This document shows positions 42,712-51,516 of a DNA stretch of 64,000 nt, piece by piece (positions within the stretch are counted from its first letter, which is position 1; each line of letters starts with the position of its first letter). The notes beneath the pieces are model-generated. The model was given only the letters and a program-made list of their open reading frames with translations, searched no databases and had not been told where the DNA came from. Origin of the DNA: Massilia agri (GTDB lineage Bacteria > Pseudomonadota > Gammaproteobacteria > Burkholderiales > Burkholderiaceae_D); contig NZ_JANUHA010000008.1 of the NCBI RefSeq assembly GCF_024753255.1, positions 174,199 through 238,198 of the forward strand. Reading direction: 5' to 3'. The translations under genes were made by a program, and so were the position numbers.

Positions 42712-43908
42712 TCAGCCCTTCCGGTACATGGTGACGACGCAGGCGCCGCCCAGGCCCAGGTTGTGCTGCAGCGCCACCTGGGCGCCGGCAACCTGGCGGG
42801 CGTCGGCCGTGCCGCGCAAATGGTGGGTCAGCTCGAAGCACTGCGCCAGGCCGGTGGCGCCCAGCGGATGGCCTTTCGACAGCAGGCCGCCGGAAGGGTT
42901 GGTGACCACGCGGCCGCCGTAGGTATTGTCGCCGTCCATGATGAACTTGTCGGCGCCGCCTTCCGGGCACAGGCCCAGGGCTTCGTAGGTGATCAGTTCA
43001 TTGTGCGCGAAGCAGTCGTGCAGCTCGACCACGTCGAGGTCTTCCGGACCGAGGCCGGACTGCTCGTAGACCTTTTGCGCGGCGGCGCGGCTCATGTCGT
43101 AGCCGACCAGGCGCATCATGTCGCCGGAATCGAAGGTGCCGGGCGTGTCGGTCGTCATCGCCTGGGCGGCGATGTGGACGTCGCGGCGCAGGCCGTGGCG
43201 CCTCGCGAAGTCTTCCGACACCAGCAAGCTTGCTGCTGCGCCGCAGGTCGGCGGGCAGGCCATCAGGCGGGTCATCACGCCGGGCCAGATTTCCGGCGCG
43301 TCGAGCACGTCCTGGGGCGTGACTTCCTTGCGGAACAGCGCCAGCGGATTGTTGACGGCGTGGCGGCTGGCCTTGGCGCGGATGCGCGCGAACGCTTCCA
43401 GGGGCGTGCCGTACTTCTTCATGTGCGCCAGCCCCGCGCCGCCGAAGTAGCGCAGCGCCAGCGGGATCTCCGGCTTGCCGACCAGGCGGTCGGTCACTTC
43501 GTCGAAGGCGTCGAAAGGCGTGGGGCGGTCGGTGAAGACCGAGCCGAGGGCGCCGGGGCTCATCTGCTCGAAGCCCAGCACCAGCACGCAGTCGGCCGCG
43601 CCGCTGGCGACCGCCTGGCGGCCCAGGAACAGGGCGGTGGAACCGGTCGAGCAGTTGTTGTTGACGTTGACGATGGGGATGCCGCTCATGCCGACCGCGT
43701 ACAGGGCCTTCTGCCCGCTGGTGGAGTCGCCGTAGACATAGCCGGCATAGGCCTGCTCGACAAGTTCGTAGGAGAATGGTACGCCACCGCGGCCCGCGTC
43801 ATCCAACGCCGCGCGCGCCGCCTGGGCGCCCATCTCGTGGTAGGGGCTGCTCGCGCCCGGCTTGGCGAAGGGGATCATCCCGACGCCGCTCACATACACC
43901 TTGTTCAT
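42712..43908 (-). CDS. thiolase family protein, SCP-x/lipid-transfer-like
   Basis: A 398-residue thiolase-fold protein. The nucleophilic cysteine lies in NVNNNCSTGSTALFLGRQAV. The closing histidine loop reads GGLLSKGHPLGATGLAQ and the active-site region HDCFAHNELITYEALG is conserved. These features place it in the sterol-carrier-protein-x branch, which cleaves branched 3-ketoacyl-CoA. It is the first gene of the operon with the acyl-CoA dehydrogenase and racemase genes, and is divergent from a TetR regulator. The three enzymes together suggest degradation of a methyl-branched acid. Confidence 0.88.
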   Translation of the reverse strand: MNKVYVSGVGMIPFAKPGASSPYHEMGAQAARAALDDAGRGGVPFSYELVEQAYAGYVYGDSTSGQKALYAVGMSGIPIVNVNNNCSTGSTALFLGRQAVASGAADCVLVLGFEQMSPGALGSVFTDRPTPFDAFDEVTDRLVGKPEIPLALRYFGGAGLAHMKKYGTPLEAFARIRAKASRHAVNNPLALFRKEVTPQDVLDAPEIWPGVMTRLMACPPTCGAAASLLVSEDFARRHGLRRDVHIAAQAMTTDTPGTFDSGDMMRLVGYDMSRAAAQKVYEQSGLGPEDLDVVELHDCFAHNELITYEALGLCPEGGADKFIMDGDNTYGGRVVTNPSGGLLSKGHPLGATGLAQCFELTHHLRGTADARQVAGAQVALQHNLGLGGACVVTMYRKG

Positions 43909-43923
43909 GCTGTCTCCTCATTC

Positions 43924-43939
43924 TAGGTCGCGCGACCTA
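43924..43939. promoter_or_regulatory. probable TetR operator
   Basis: The 16-base perfect palindrome TAGGTCGCGCGACCTA lies midway between the divergent thiolase and TetR genes. A half-like site, ATAGGTCAG, is at 43954-43962. A perfect palindrome in this position is the usual layout for a TetR regulator that represses both its own gene and the divergent operon. Confidence 0.65.
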
Positions 43940-44000
43940 CTATCACTCCGATTATAGGTCAGCCGTACTCACTTTTGTATGCCGATGCGATAATCCCCGC

Positions 44001-44636
44001 ATGACCCCGACTTTGGACAGCGCGCTGCGCAACAAGCCCTCGCTCACCACCGAAAAAGGCTTCGGGCGTGCCCGTGCCATCCTGCTGGCCGCGCGTGCCC
44101 TGCTCGCCAGTGAAGGCTATGCCGGCCTGTCGATGCGGCGCGTCGCCCAGGACGCCGGCATGAGCCTGTCCAACGTCCAGCACTACTACGGCAGCAAGGA
44201 GCAGCTGCTCGAAGCGCTGCTGCTCTATACAATGGACGAGTTCCAGGCCAAGATGGACCGCATCGCCGTGGCGATGGCGGGCCGGCCGCAGGTCGAGCGC
44301 TTCCTCACCACGATCGACATGTTCCTGGACGAGATCACCGATCCCGTCACCCACGCGATCTTCTTCGAGATCTGGGCGCTGGCCTCGCGCCACCCTTTCG
44401 CTTCCGAACTGATGGGCAGGATGATGGCGCGCGAGCGCAAGGCCGTGTATGGCCTGATCCGCGGCCTGAACCCGGCCATCGGCGACGAGGAGGCCATGCA
44501 GCGCGCCGTGCTGATCGTGGCCCAGGTCGAGGGCCTGATGCTGTTTCGCCTGGACCGTCACGCGCGTCCCGGGCAGTTCGCGGCCGTGCGCGCATCGGTG
44601 CACAAAGTGCTGCTAACGCTTGCGACCGTGCCCTGA
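44001..44636 (+). CDS. TetR-family transcriptional regulator
   Basis: A 211-residue regulator with an N-terminal helix-turn-helix (ILLAARALLASEGYAGLSMRRVAQDAGMSLSNVQHYYGSK, about residues 28-66 by position; key residues GLSMRRVAQDAG and YYGSKEQLL) and a helical ligand-binding C-terminal domain. It is divergent from the thiolase/acyl-CoA dehydrogenase/racemase operon. The shared region holds a perfect palindrome, so it is probably the local repressor, with an acyl-CoA as likely effector. The effector is inferred from the neighbours. Confidence 0.9.
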   Translation: MTPTLDSALRNKPSLTTEKGFGRARAILLAARALLASEGYAGLSMRRVAQDAGMSLSNVQHYYGSKEQLLEALLLYTMDEFQAKMDRIAVAMAGRPQVERFLTTIDMFLDEITDPVTHAIFFEIWALASRHPFASELMGRMMARERKAVYGLIRGLNPAIGDEEAMQRAVLIVAQVEGLMLFRLDRHARPGQFAAVRASVHKVLLTLATVP

Positions 44637-44734
44637 AATGCACTGATCCTCCATTTGGTGGAATTTTTTTCCGGCTAAGGAACTTGCGTCCCTTATACTC
44701 GTGGAGTTAACAACCTGCCACGGAGGCCGCACGG

Positions 44735-46432
44735 ATGCACCATGAACTCAGCCTGATCACCACCATCGCCGCCGCACTGGGCTTCGGCCTCCTGTTCGGC
44801 ATGCTCGCCATACGCCTCAAACTGCCCGCGCTGGTCGGCTACCTCGCCGCCGGCGTCCTGATCGGCCCCGCCACACCTGGTTTCGTGGCCGATGTGCAGC
44901 TGGCGTCGCAGTTGGCGGAGATCGGTGTGATGCTGCTGATGTTCGGCGTCGGCCTGCACTTCTCGCTGGGCGACCTGCTCGACGTGAAGAAGATCGCCCT
45001 CCCCGGCGCCCTCTTGCAGATCACGGTGGCGACGATGATGGGCATGGGGCTTGGCTACTTTTGGGGCTGGGGACTGGGCGCCGGCCTGGTGTTCGGCCTG
45101 GCGCTGTCGGTTGCGAGTACCGTGGTGCTGCTGCGCGCCCTGGAAGCGCGCGGCGTGCTCGATTCCATGAACGGCCGCATCGCGGTCGGCTGGCTGGTGG
45201 TCGAGGACCTGGTCATGGTGCTGGTGCTGGTGATGCTGCCGGCCCTCGCCGGCCCGCTGGGCGGCAAGGGCGACGCCGGCGCCGAACTGTGGCCGGCGCT
45301 GGGCAAGACCCTGCTGCAGGTGGGCGCTTTCGTCGCCTTCATGCTGATCGTCGGCCGCAAGGTCTTCCCCTGGTTCCTCTGGCGGGTCGCGAAAACCAAT
45401 TCGCGCGAGCTGTTCACCCTGTCCGTGATCGCGGCGGCGGTCGGCATCGCCTATGGTTCCTCGCACCTGTTCGGCGTCTCGTTCGCGCTGGGCGCCTTCT
45501 TCGCCGGCATGGTGTTGCGCGAATCGGAGCTGAGCCACCGCGCGGCCGAGGAGTCGCTGCCGCTGCGCGACGCGTTCTCGGTGCTGTTCTTCGTCTCGGT
45601 CGGCATGCTGTTCGACCCGATGGTCGTGGTCCAGTACCCGCTGCAGGTGCTGGCGGTGGTGGCGATCATCCTGTTCGGCAAGTCGGTCGCGGCCTTCGTG
45701 CTGGTACTGGCGCTGCGCTACCCGATCAACACCGCGATCACGGTCTCGGCCTCCCTGGCCCAGATCGGCGAATTCTCCTTCATCCTGGTGGCGCTGGGCA
45801 TGCAGCTCGAATTGCTCCCGGCCCTGGGCCAGAACCTGATCCTGGCCGGCGCCATCATCTCGATCGCCGTCAATCCGCTGATGTTCAGCCTCGGCGCGCC
45901 GCTGGAAAAATGGCTGCGTTCGAAACCCGAGCTGGCGCGCAAGCTGGAACGCCCGGCTGACCCGCTGGCCGAGCTGCCGATGGAAACGGCGCACGAGAAG
46001 CTCAGCGGACAGGTGGTGCTGGTGGGCTTCGGACGCGTCGGCCGCCGCATCGCCGACGACCTGGCGGCGCGCGGCGTGCACTTCGTGGTGGCGGAGCAAA
46101 ACCGCGAAGTCGTCGAACAACTGCGCGCACGCGGGATTCCGGCGGTGGCGGGCAATGCGGCCGAGCCGGCGGTACTGATTCAGGCGCACATCACCCATGC
46201 GGCCCTGCTCGTGATCGCCACGCCCGACACCTTCGAGGTGCGGCGCATGGTCGAAATCGCACGCATGCTCAACCCCTCGGTCGGGGTCGTGGTGCGCAGC
46301 CATAACGAAGGCGAGGCGGACCTGCTGCGCCAGGAGACCGGCGGCAAGGTCTTCGTGGGCGAGCAGGAGCTGGCGGCGAGCATGACGCGGCACGTGCTGG
46401 AGACGCTCAAGGAAGGGGCCACCGCGCACTAG
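44735..46432 (+). CDS. KefB/YbaL-type cation:proton antiporter with RCK domain
   Basis: A 565-residue inner-membrane protein. About twelve hydrophobic segments of the CPA2 exchanger family begin at residue 5 (TTIAAALGFGLLFGMLAIRL) and include PALVGYLAAGVLIGP and SVASTVVLLRALEARG. A C-terminal RCK/TrkA-N domain (QVVLVGFGRVGRRIADDLAA, from about residue 420) should bind nucleotide and gate transport. Potassium or sodium exchange against protons is expected. A glutathione-regulated KefB role cannot be claimed, because the regulatory subunit gene (kefF/G) is not adjacent. It stands alone with its own promoter region. Confidence 0.9.
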   Translation: MHHELSLITTIAAALGFGLLFGMLAIRLKLPALVGYLAAGVLIGPATPGFVADVQLASQLAEIGVMLLMFGVGLHFSLGDLLDVKKIALPGALLQITVATMMGMGLGYFWGWGLGAGLVFGLALSVASTVVLLRALEARGVLDSMNGRIAVGWLVVEDLVMVLVLVMLPALAGPLGGKGDAGAELWPALGKTLLQVGAFVAFMLIVGRKVFPWFLWRVAKTNSRELFTLSVIAAAVGIAYGSSHLFGVSFALGAFFAGMVLRESELSHRAAEESLPLRDAFSVLFFVSVGMLFDPMVVVQYPLQVLAVVAIILFGKSVAAFVLVLALRYPINTAITVSASLAQIGEFSFILVALGMQLELLPALGQNLILAGAIISIAVNPLMFSLGAPLEKWLRSKPELARKLERPADPLAELPMETAHEKLSGQVVLVGFGRVGRRIADDLAARGVHFVVAEQNREVVEQLRARGIPAVAGNAAEPAVLIQAHITHAALLVIATPDTFEVRRMVEIARMLNPSVGVVVRSHNEGEADLLRQETGGKVFVGEQELAASMTRHVLETLKEGATAH

Positions 46433-46435
46433 GAC

Positions 46436-46466
46436 AAAAAAAACCCGCCGGCTTGCGCACGGCGGG
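46436..46466 (-). terminator. terminator of the FtsH-like gene
   Basis: On the minus strand the stem CCCGCCG/CGGCGGG (46460-46466 with 46444-46450) is followed by eight T residues. It lies 30 bases beyond the stop of the FtsH-like gene. Confidence 0.8.
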
Positions 46467-46496
46467 GCTAAGAACAGCAAGGAAAAATCGTCAGAC

Positions 46497-48464
46497 TCAG
46501 GCGGCGGCTTCTTCCACGCACAGCTTGAGGTTGGCGTGGCGGCCGTGCAGCTGCGAGTAGATCATTTCGCTGCGCTCTTCCAGCAGCGCGAACACCGCAT
46601 CCTTGGACAGTACGTACTCGTCCATCAGGGTGTCCTTGAGCGACTCGATCACCAGCTTGTAGTCGCGGATCGCGTCCAGGGTGTAGGTGTACAGCTCATC
46701 GGCCTTCTCTTCCACCAGGCGCAGGGTATGCTCGCCGCCGACTTCCTTCGACAGTTGCGAGTAGTCGAGCTTCGAACGCGAGTACATCGACAGCTTGCTC
46801 ACCATCAGGTTGAGCATCTTGGTGATCTTCTCGATGTCGTTCTGGCTGCCCACCGAGATACCGCGGGCGCCGTAGAACAGCTCTTCCGCCGCCACGCCGC
46901 CGTACAGGCCGACCACGTCGCGCTCCAGCTCTTCCAGGGTGCGCAGCGACATGTCCTCGCCCGACTGCAGCACGTAACCCAGGGCGCCGATCTTCGACAC
47001 GGCCTCGGTGCTGATCTTCAGCAGGTGCGACTTTTCCTTCACCTCGGCCAGGCTCAGGCCCTGGCGCAGGTAAGGGTCGATCTGCATGAAGAAGTGACCC
47101 AGCTCGTGCAGGGCGATGCGCTCGCGCTGCTTGGTCTTCTCGGCCGTGGTGGCGCGGTCGGTCAGGCCGATGGTGGCGCGTTCGTAGGCACGGAACAGCA
47201 GGTTGGTGTTGATGATCGCCTTTTCCTGGATCGACAGCATCGACGCGCGCTCGACCACGGTTTCCAGCAGGGCCGGGCTCAGGTTCTGGGTGATTTCCGC
47301 CACCTGGTCCAGGTTGGTGTCGTTCCAGTCCACCAGGCCATCCTTCTTGCGCGCCAGGAAGCTGCGCAGCAGTTCCTTGCGTTCCTGCTTGTTCGGCAGG
47401 CGGAAGTTGATCTTGACCGAGAAGCGGCGCAGCATCGCTTCGTCCATCTCGGTATTCGAATCGTCGAAGTTCGAGGCGACCACCCAGATCACGCCCTGGC
47501 CCTTGTCGCTCTTCACGCCGTCCAGCAGGCCCAGCAGGGTGTTGGCGGTGTCGTCTTCCCACTTCTTTTCGCTGCGGCCGCGCGGCATGAACAGGCTTTG
47601 CGCCTCATCCAGGAAGATGATGCACTTGCCCTTGGCGCAAGCTTTCTTGTACAGCGCATTCAGCGCTTTCGAGCCGCCGCCGACGTAGCCCGATTCCAGG
47701 GCCGAGCCCGAAGCCGAGATCAGCGGCATGTCCAGGCGCTTGGCCAGGTAGCCGACCAGCTTGGTCTTGCCGGTGCCGGCAGGGCCGGTCAGCATGACGT
47801 TGAAGGGCTTGTCGATGTTGTGCGACTGGTATTCGTCGCGATTGCGGATCATGTCTTCCAGGTGCAGGACTTCCTGCTTGATGTCTTCCATGCCGATCAG
47901 GTCATCCATGCTGCCCTTGAGCTTGTCCGGGGTGATGATCGAGGCGCTCGCATTCATGCCCGGGACGCCGAACTTCAGCAGGTAGAGCACGAGCAGGACG
48001 ATGGCGATGTTCAGGCCATAGTTCTTGAAGAAGGTGCCGGTCTTGTCGAGGAAGCTCTCGCCCTCGTCCATGACGGCCTTGTGGCTGGCCAGGTACTCGT
48101 CCTTGGCGATCGAATACGGAATGGCGTTCTTCAGCAGCACTTCGCGTTCGAGCGACAGGTGCGAGGTGCTCGGCACCTTCACGACGTTGATCGCGTTCGA
48201 ATCCTTGAATTTATAGACGTAGCGCGGCGACTCCGACAGCGGCTTGGCGATCAGCAGGTATTCCAGGCGCGCCTTCTTGGCGGCCAGTTCGGTGATCTCG
48301 GCAATGTTTTGCGAATGCACGACCGGGCTCGGGTCCTGGCTCACGGTCGATTTCCAGATTGCCACGGCTGCGATCACGCCGAGCAGCGCCGCCAGGGCGA
48401 TGCGCACGTACACGCTCTTGAACGCGTTCTTGAAAGCAACTTGCAATTGGGCGAAATTGGGCAT
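46497..48464 (-). CDS. divergent FtsH-like membrane AAA+ metalloprotease
   Basis: A 655-residue protein from the ATG at 48464 (MPNFAQLQVAF). Helices at about 20-37 and 151-166 bracket a periplasmic domain of some 110 residues. The AAA+ domain has Walker A GPAGTGKT (227-234) and Walker B CIIFLDE (281-287). A peptidase M41 domain has HELGH (453-457) and the third-ligand region SQNDIEK. In the second region of homology the FtsH arginine pair RPGRFDR is shortened to LRRFSV. These differences set it apart from housekeeping FtsH, which is presumably encoded elsewhere. It is a single gene with a terminator. A role in membrane-protein quality control or a specialised substrate is inference. Confidence 0.85.
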   Translation of the reverse strand: MPNFAQLQVAFKNAFKSVYVRIALAALLGVIAAVAIWKSTVSQDPSPVVHSQNIAEITELAAKKARLEYLLIAKPLSESPRYVYKFKDSNAINVVKVPSTSHLSLEREVLLKNAIPYSIAKDEYLASHKAVMDEGESFLDKTGTFFKNYGLNIAIVLLVLYLLKFGVPGMNASASIITPDKLKGSMDDLIGMEDIKQEVLHLEDMIRNRDEYQSHNIDKPFNVMLTGPAGTGKTKLVGYLAKRLDMPLISASGSALESGYVGGGSKALNALYKKACAKGKCIIFLDEAQSLFMPRGRSEKKWEDDTANTLLGLLDGVKSDKGQGVIWVVASNFDDSNTEMDEAMLRRFSVKINFRLPNKQERKELLRSFLARKKDGLVDWNDTNLDQVAEITQNLSPALLETVVERASMLSIQEKAIINTNLLFRAYERATIGLTDRATTAEKTKQRERIALHELGHFFMQIDPYLRQGLSLAEVKEKSHLLKISTEAVSKIGALGYVLQSGEDMSLRTLEELERDVVGLYGGVAAEELFYGARGISVGSQNDIEKITKMLNLMVSKLSMYSRSKLDYSQLSKEVGGEHTLRLVEEKADELYTYTLDAIRDYKLVIESLKDTLMDEYVLSKDAVFALLEERSEMIYSQLHGRHANLKLCVEEAAA

Positions 48465-49033
48465 GGTGATCTCTAAGCTCAGTTTGGGACAGCGACGGTA
48501 CTTCTTCAGGATGCCGTGCCGGCGTGGTCTCGCGGGATCGGCTGCGGCGCACAGGGGCCGCTCTGGTTTCCAAACGTGTTCGTTTGGTATTGTTTTGATG
48601 CCCGAAGGCAATAGGGATATGGAGACTATACCCGCAAAAAAAACCGAGGTGTATACCGTGCGATGAAAAAAATGCCGATTACGCCGATAGTGAAAATAAC
48701 GATAACAGTTTTGATTGTCAGGCTGTCAGCAGAAATTATCGAACTGGTAAAACAAAACGTGTTTCTTATATAAATGCCATTACAAACCCACCCGCGCATT
48801 GCAATAATGTCAGTCAGGCGCGAGGCTATTTTGCGACAGTGAAAGAATGGTTTGCGTGAGCTCAACAGTATGCATCTTTGCGCATCCTGATGACATCTTT
48901 GCGCAACTCAACCATTCAATTGAGCGCGACAATTTGCGCGGTTTTGATATGCTGATTCGGACAATGGGTTCGCCCCATCCTCCCTATCCGGGGTCGCCTG
49001 GGGCCATGAGCATTCACAGCAAGAGGAACGGCT
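48465..49033. promoter_or_regulatory. intergenic region between the FtsH-like and PEP-CTERM genes
   Basis: About 570 bases without a supportable protein gene. It contains the perfect hairpin CCAAACG-TGTT-CGTTTGG at 48570-48587, close to the FtsH-like start and possibly regulatory. An AT-rich stretch lies at about 48650-48770. A 36-codon frame at 48663 (MKKMPITPIV...) has no good ribosome binding site. Promoters for both divergent genes should lie here. Confidence 0.5.
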
Positions 49034-49297
49034 ATGAAAAGATATGCATTGGCAGCGGCGCTCGCAATCTGCCTCGGCAGTCCGGCGCAAGCTGCCCTGA
49101 TCGACCTTCACTCCGGCACGCAGCCCGCCGCCCAGCAACCGGTCCGCAACCTGTCCGTGACCCAGCGCCAGGACATCGTCACGCCGCCAAGCCACATGTC
49201 CGAACTGCCCGAACCGGAAGTGTTCGCCATGATGCTGCTCGGCCTGGTACTGATCGGCTACCGCGCGAGCCGCGACAGCAGCGAGAAGTTCAAGTAA
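49034..49297 (+). CDS. small PEP-CTERM sorting-signal protein
   Basis: An 87-residue protein preceded by AAGAGGAAC. It has an N-terminal signal peptide (MKRYALAAALAICLGSPAQA) and a C-terminal tripartite tail: LPEPEVFAMMLLGLVLIGYR, a Pro-Glu-Pro motif with a hydrophobic stretch and then a basic end. This is the hallmark of PEP-CTERM proteins, which an exosortase and its partners process and export. The mature region is only about 35 residues and of unknown function. No exosortase (EpsH) gene lies in the window, so it must be encoded elsewhere if the tail is used. Confidence 0.75.
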   Translation: MKRYALAAALAICLGSPAQAALIDLHSGTQPAAQQPVRNLSVTQRQDIVTPPSHMSELPEPEVFAMMLLGLVLIGYRASRDSSEKFK

Positions 49298-49403
49298 GCA
49301 GTCTTTCGTAGCGGCCGGGCGCCCTGCCCGGCTTGAAGCATCAAGGCAGGAACGCGCGCCACTTCCTTGCCTGCGGATTCATGCCCCAGCCTGGCGCCCC
49401 GCC

Positions 49404-49946
49404 TCAGCCTTCAGCGCACATAGCGTGCAGCTTCATCAAGGTATTCCAGTTGCGGGACGTCGTGCCGTCTCCCAGTTGTTTTCCCAGCGCCGCCGCCGGG
49501 GCGCTATCCAGGATGCCGTCGGGGCACCAGACATAGGCGGCGCGCTCGCCCAGCGCCAGCTGCTCGCAGCCCCAGTCCTGCTCCGCCAGCGCCGCCAGCC
49601 GCTCGCGCTGCGCGGGGTCGCCCAGCAGGAAGACCATCAGGCGCGCGTGGTTGTCGGCGACGTCGAGCAAGGGATTGGCCGCGACGATGGCGGCCAGTTC
49701 TTCGCTGTCCAACACGAAGACGCGCGCCGCTACGCCAAGCCTGAGCACCAGGGCCTCCTCGATCGCGGCGGCGGCTTCAGGCGCACTCGTCCCCTCCGCC
49801 CGGAACACCACATTGCCGCTGTTGAGCAGGCTGCGCACGTCCGTGTATCCCAGCCCTTCCACCATCAGGCGCAGGTCGGCCATGGCGACACGCTTGGCGC
49901 GCCCAACATTGATTCCTCTTAAAAGTGCTACGTAGTATTGGCTCAT
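49404..49946 (-). CDS. DUF1697 family protein
   Basis: A 180-residue protein opening MSQYYVALLRGINVGRAKRV and carrying LRLMVEGLGYTDVRSLLNSG and NVVFRAEGTSAPEAAAAIEE, the signature of DUF1697. The ending GDGTTSRNWNTLMKLHAM also fits. No membrane segment or signal peptide is seen. The family is widespread and its role is unknown to me. It is divergent from the HDOD-associated gene at 50155. Confidence 0.85.
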   Translation of the reverse strand: MSQYYVALLRGINVGRAKRVAMADLRLMVEGLGYTDVRSLLNSGNVVFRAEGTSAPEAAAAIEEALVLRLGVAARVFVLDSEELAAIVAANPLLDVADNHARLMVFLLGDPAQRERLAALAEQDWGCEQLALGERAAYVWCPDGILDSAPAAALGKQLGDGTTSRNWNTLMKLHAMCAEG

Positions 49947-50154
49947 GGCGCGATGGTATCCGAGGCAAACAGGATGTGGCGCTCAGCCCGGGCCTGCGGG
50001 CAGAGGGTGGCCTGCACGGCCATTGGATTGCAATCGTACAACATGTTGCGTAGGACTTTGCGAGAACGCTACATCCGTCCAGAAGAGCCTTCTCAGCGCA
50101 TGCCGGGGTGTTAAGATCGATAGGCTTACGCACAAGAAACTACGTGGGGAAGAC

Positions 50155-50484
50155 ATGAGCGATACCTATGAAATGACGCCGCTGGCCCACCTCTACCCGG
50201 GGATGGTGCTGGCCGACGCCCTGATGGACGAGCACGGCCACGTCCTGCTGGCGGCGGGCGCGACCCTGAACGAGGCGGCGATCCAGTCGCTCGCGCGGCA
50301 TGGCGTCGGCGCCGCACCCATCCTGCGCGCCGTACCCTTGACGCCGCCCGACGAGTCCGAGATCCAGGCCCGGCTCGATCACCTGTTCCGCCGCAACGAC
50401 CGCGAAGACCTCGGCGACTGGGCCACCGGCCTGCTGCGCCGCTACGTCGAGGATTACCGCCTCAAGCGCGAGGTGGCGCCATGA
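50155..50484 (+). CDS. small protein upstream of an HDOD protein
   Basis: A 109-residue protein that follows GGGGAAGA. The segment HLYPGMVLADALMDEHGHVL followed by LAAGATLNEAAIQSLARHGV is like the N-terminal part seen in HD-GYP/HDOD signalling proteins (the LRPGMVLAEDV...LL...G..L pattern). The C-terminal half is charged. It shares 4 bases (ATGA) with the HDOD gene, so the two are translated together. It could be a separated partner domain of the HDOD protein. Confidence 0.65.
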   Translation: MSDTYEMTPLAHLYPGMVLADALMDEHGHVLLAAGATLNEAAIQSLARHGVGAAPILRAVPLTPPDESEIQARLDHLFRRNDREDLGDWATGLLRRYVEDYRLKREVAP

Positions 50485-51344
50485 CCGCCCCGGACTCCCT
50501 GAACTCCGCGCTGTCGATCGAAGAACTGATCGGCGGCGTCGAAGACCTGCCCTCGCTGCCGGACGTCGTGATGGAACTGCTGGGCAGCATCGAGCAGGAA
50601 GACAGCGACATCGCCGTGCTGGCGAAAAAGGTCGCGAGCGATCCGGCCCTGATGGCCAAGACCCTGCGCCTGGCCAATTCCTCGGCCTACGGGCTGCAGG
50701 TGAAGGCGACCACGATCCAGCAGGCCATGACTTTCCTGGGTTTCCAGACCATGCGCCAGCTGATCACGGCCGCCGCGCTGACTGGCTGCTTTCCGGCAGG
50801 ACGCTGCCCCGGTTTCAATGACCGTGCCTTCTGGCGCCACTCGATCGCCACCGCCGCCTGCGCGCGGGTGCTGGCGCGGCGCGTGCGCTTCAATCCCGAC
50901 TACGCCTTCACGGCCGGCTTGCTGCATGGCATCGGCCGCCTGGTGCTGGTGAGCCGTTTCCCGGAGCGCTACCAGGCCGTGCTTTCGCTGCGCGACAAGC
51001 GCGACTGCGAACTGGCGGAAGCGGAGCGCGCCCTGCTGGGCATCGACCACGTCGACGCCGGCGTGGCCCTGGCCGAACACTGGCATTTTTCAAGCACCAT
51101 GCGCCAGGCGATCGCCTTCTATCGCATGCCGGAAGCGCCGGGAGCGGGCTTTCTCGCGACCATCGTGCACGTGGCAAGTGCGGTCGTGCACGCGCTGGAT
51201 CTGGCAGGCAATCCGGACGAGCTGGTGCCGCGCGTATCGGCGGTGGCCTGGACGGCACTTGGCATGTCGGAAGAAGCGTGGCTGCAGGCCTTCCACGAGA
51301 CGGAGCTGCAGGTCGAGGAGATGGCGGCCATCCTGATGGCCTGA
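50481..51344 (+). CDS. HDOD-domain signalling protein
   Basis: A 287-residue protein with an HDOD domain over most of its length (LPSLPDVVMELLGSIEQEDS, VASDPALMAKTLRLANSSAY, TIQQAMTFLGFQTMRQLI, FTAGLLHGIGRLVLV). The catalytic histidine-aspartate pairs of HD phosphohydrolases are not kept, as is typical of HDOD. Such proteins relay signals in motility, competence or stress without known hydrolysis. It is translationally coupled to the preceding 109-residue protein. Confidence 0.85.
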   Translation: MTAPDSLNSALSIEELIGGVEDLPSLPDVVMELLGSIEQEDSDIAVLAKKVASDPALMAKTLRLANSSAYGLQVKATTIQQAMTFLGFQTMRQLITAAALTGCFPAGRCPGFNDRAFWRHSIATAACARVLARRVRFNPDYAFTAGLLHGIGRLVLVSRFPERYQAVLSLRDKRDCELAEAERALLGIDHVDAGVALAEHWHFSSTMRQAIAFYRMPEAPGAGFLATIVHVASAVVHALDLAGNPDELVPRVSAVAWTALGMSEEAWLQAFHETELQVEEMAAILMA

Positions 51345-51516
51345 AAAAAGAACGGCCGACTGAACGGCCCGATGACGTGCTGGCCAAACCTGGCCAAAAA
51401 AGACGGATGGTGGCGTCTTGTGTATGTGGTACCGCTGCGGCACCGCCCTTCAGGGCGCGGCGCCGCAGCCCGCTGGTACCGAAGGCATGACAGGCGCGGC
51501 CGTCATGCCCACGGCA

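Noticed and set aside
44693..46480. Minus-strand frame of 595 codons over the KefB-like gene
   Set aside because: Its sequence is His/Arg/Gln-rich with no domains and no ribosome binding site. The plus-strand frame has transmembrane helices and an RCK motif.
48663..48773. Possible 36-codon membrane peptide starting MKKMPITPIV
   Set aside because: It has no convincing ribosome binding site and lies in AT-rich intergenic DNA. It is left as unsupported.
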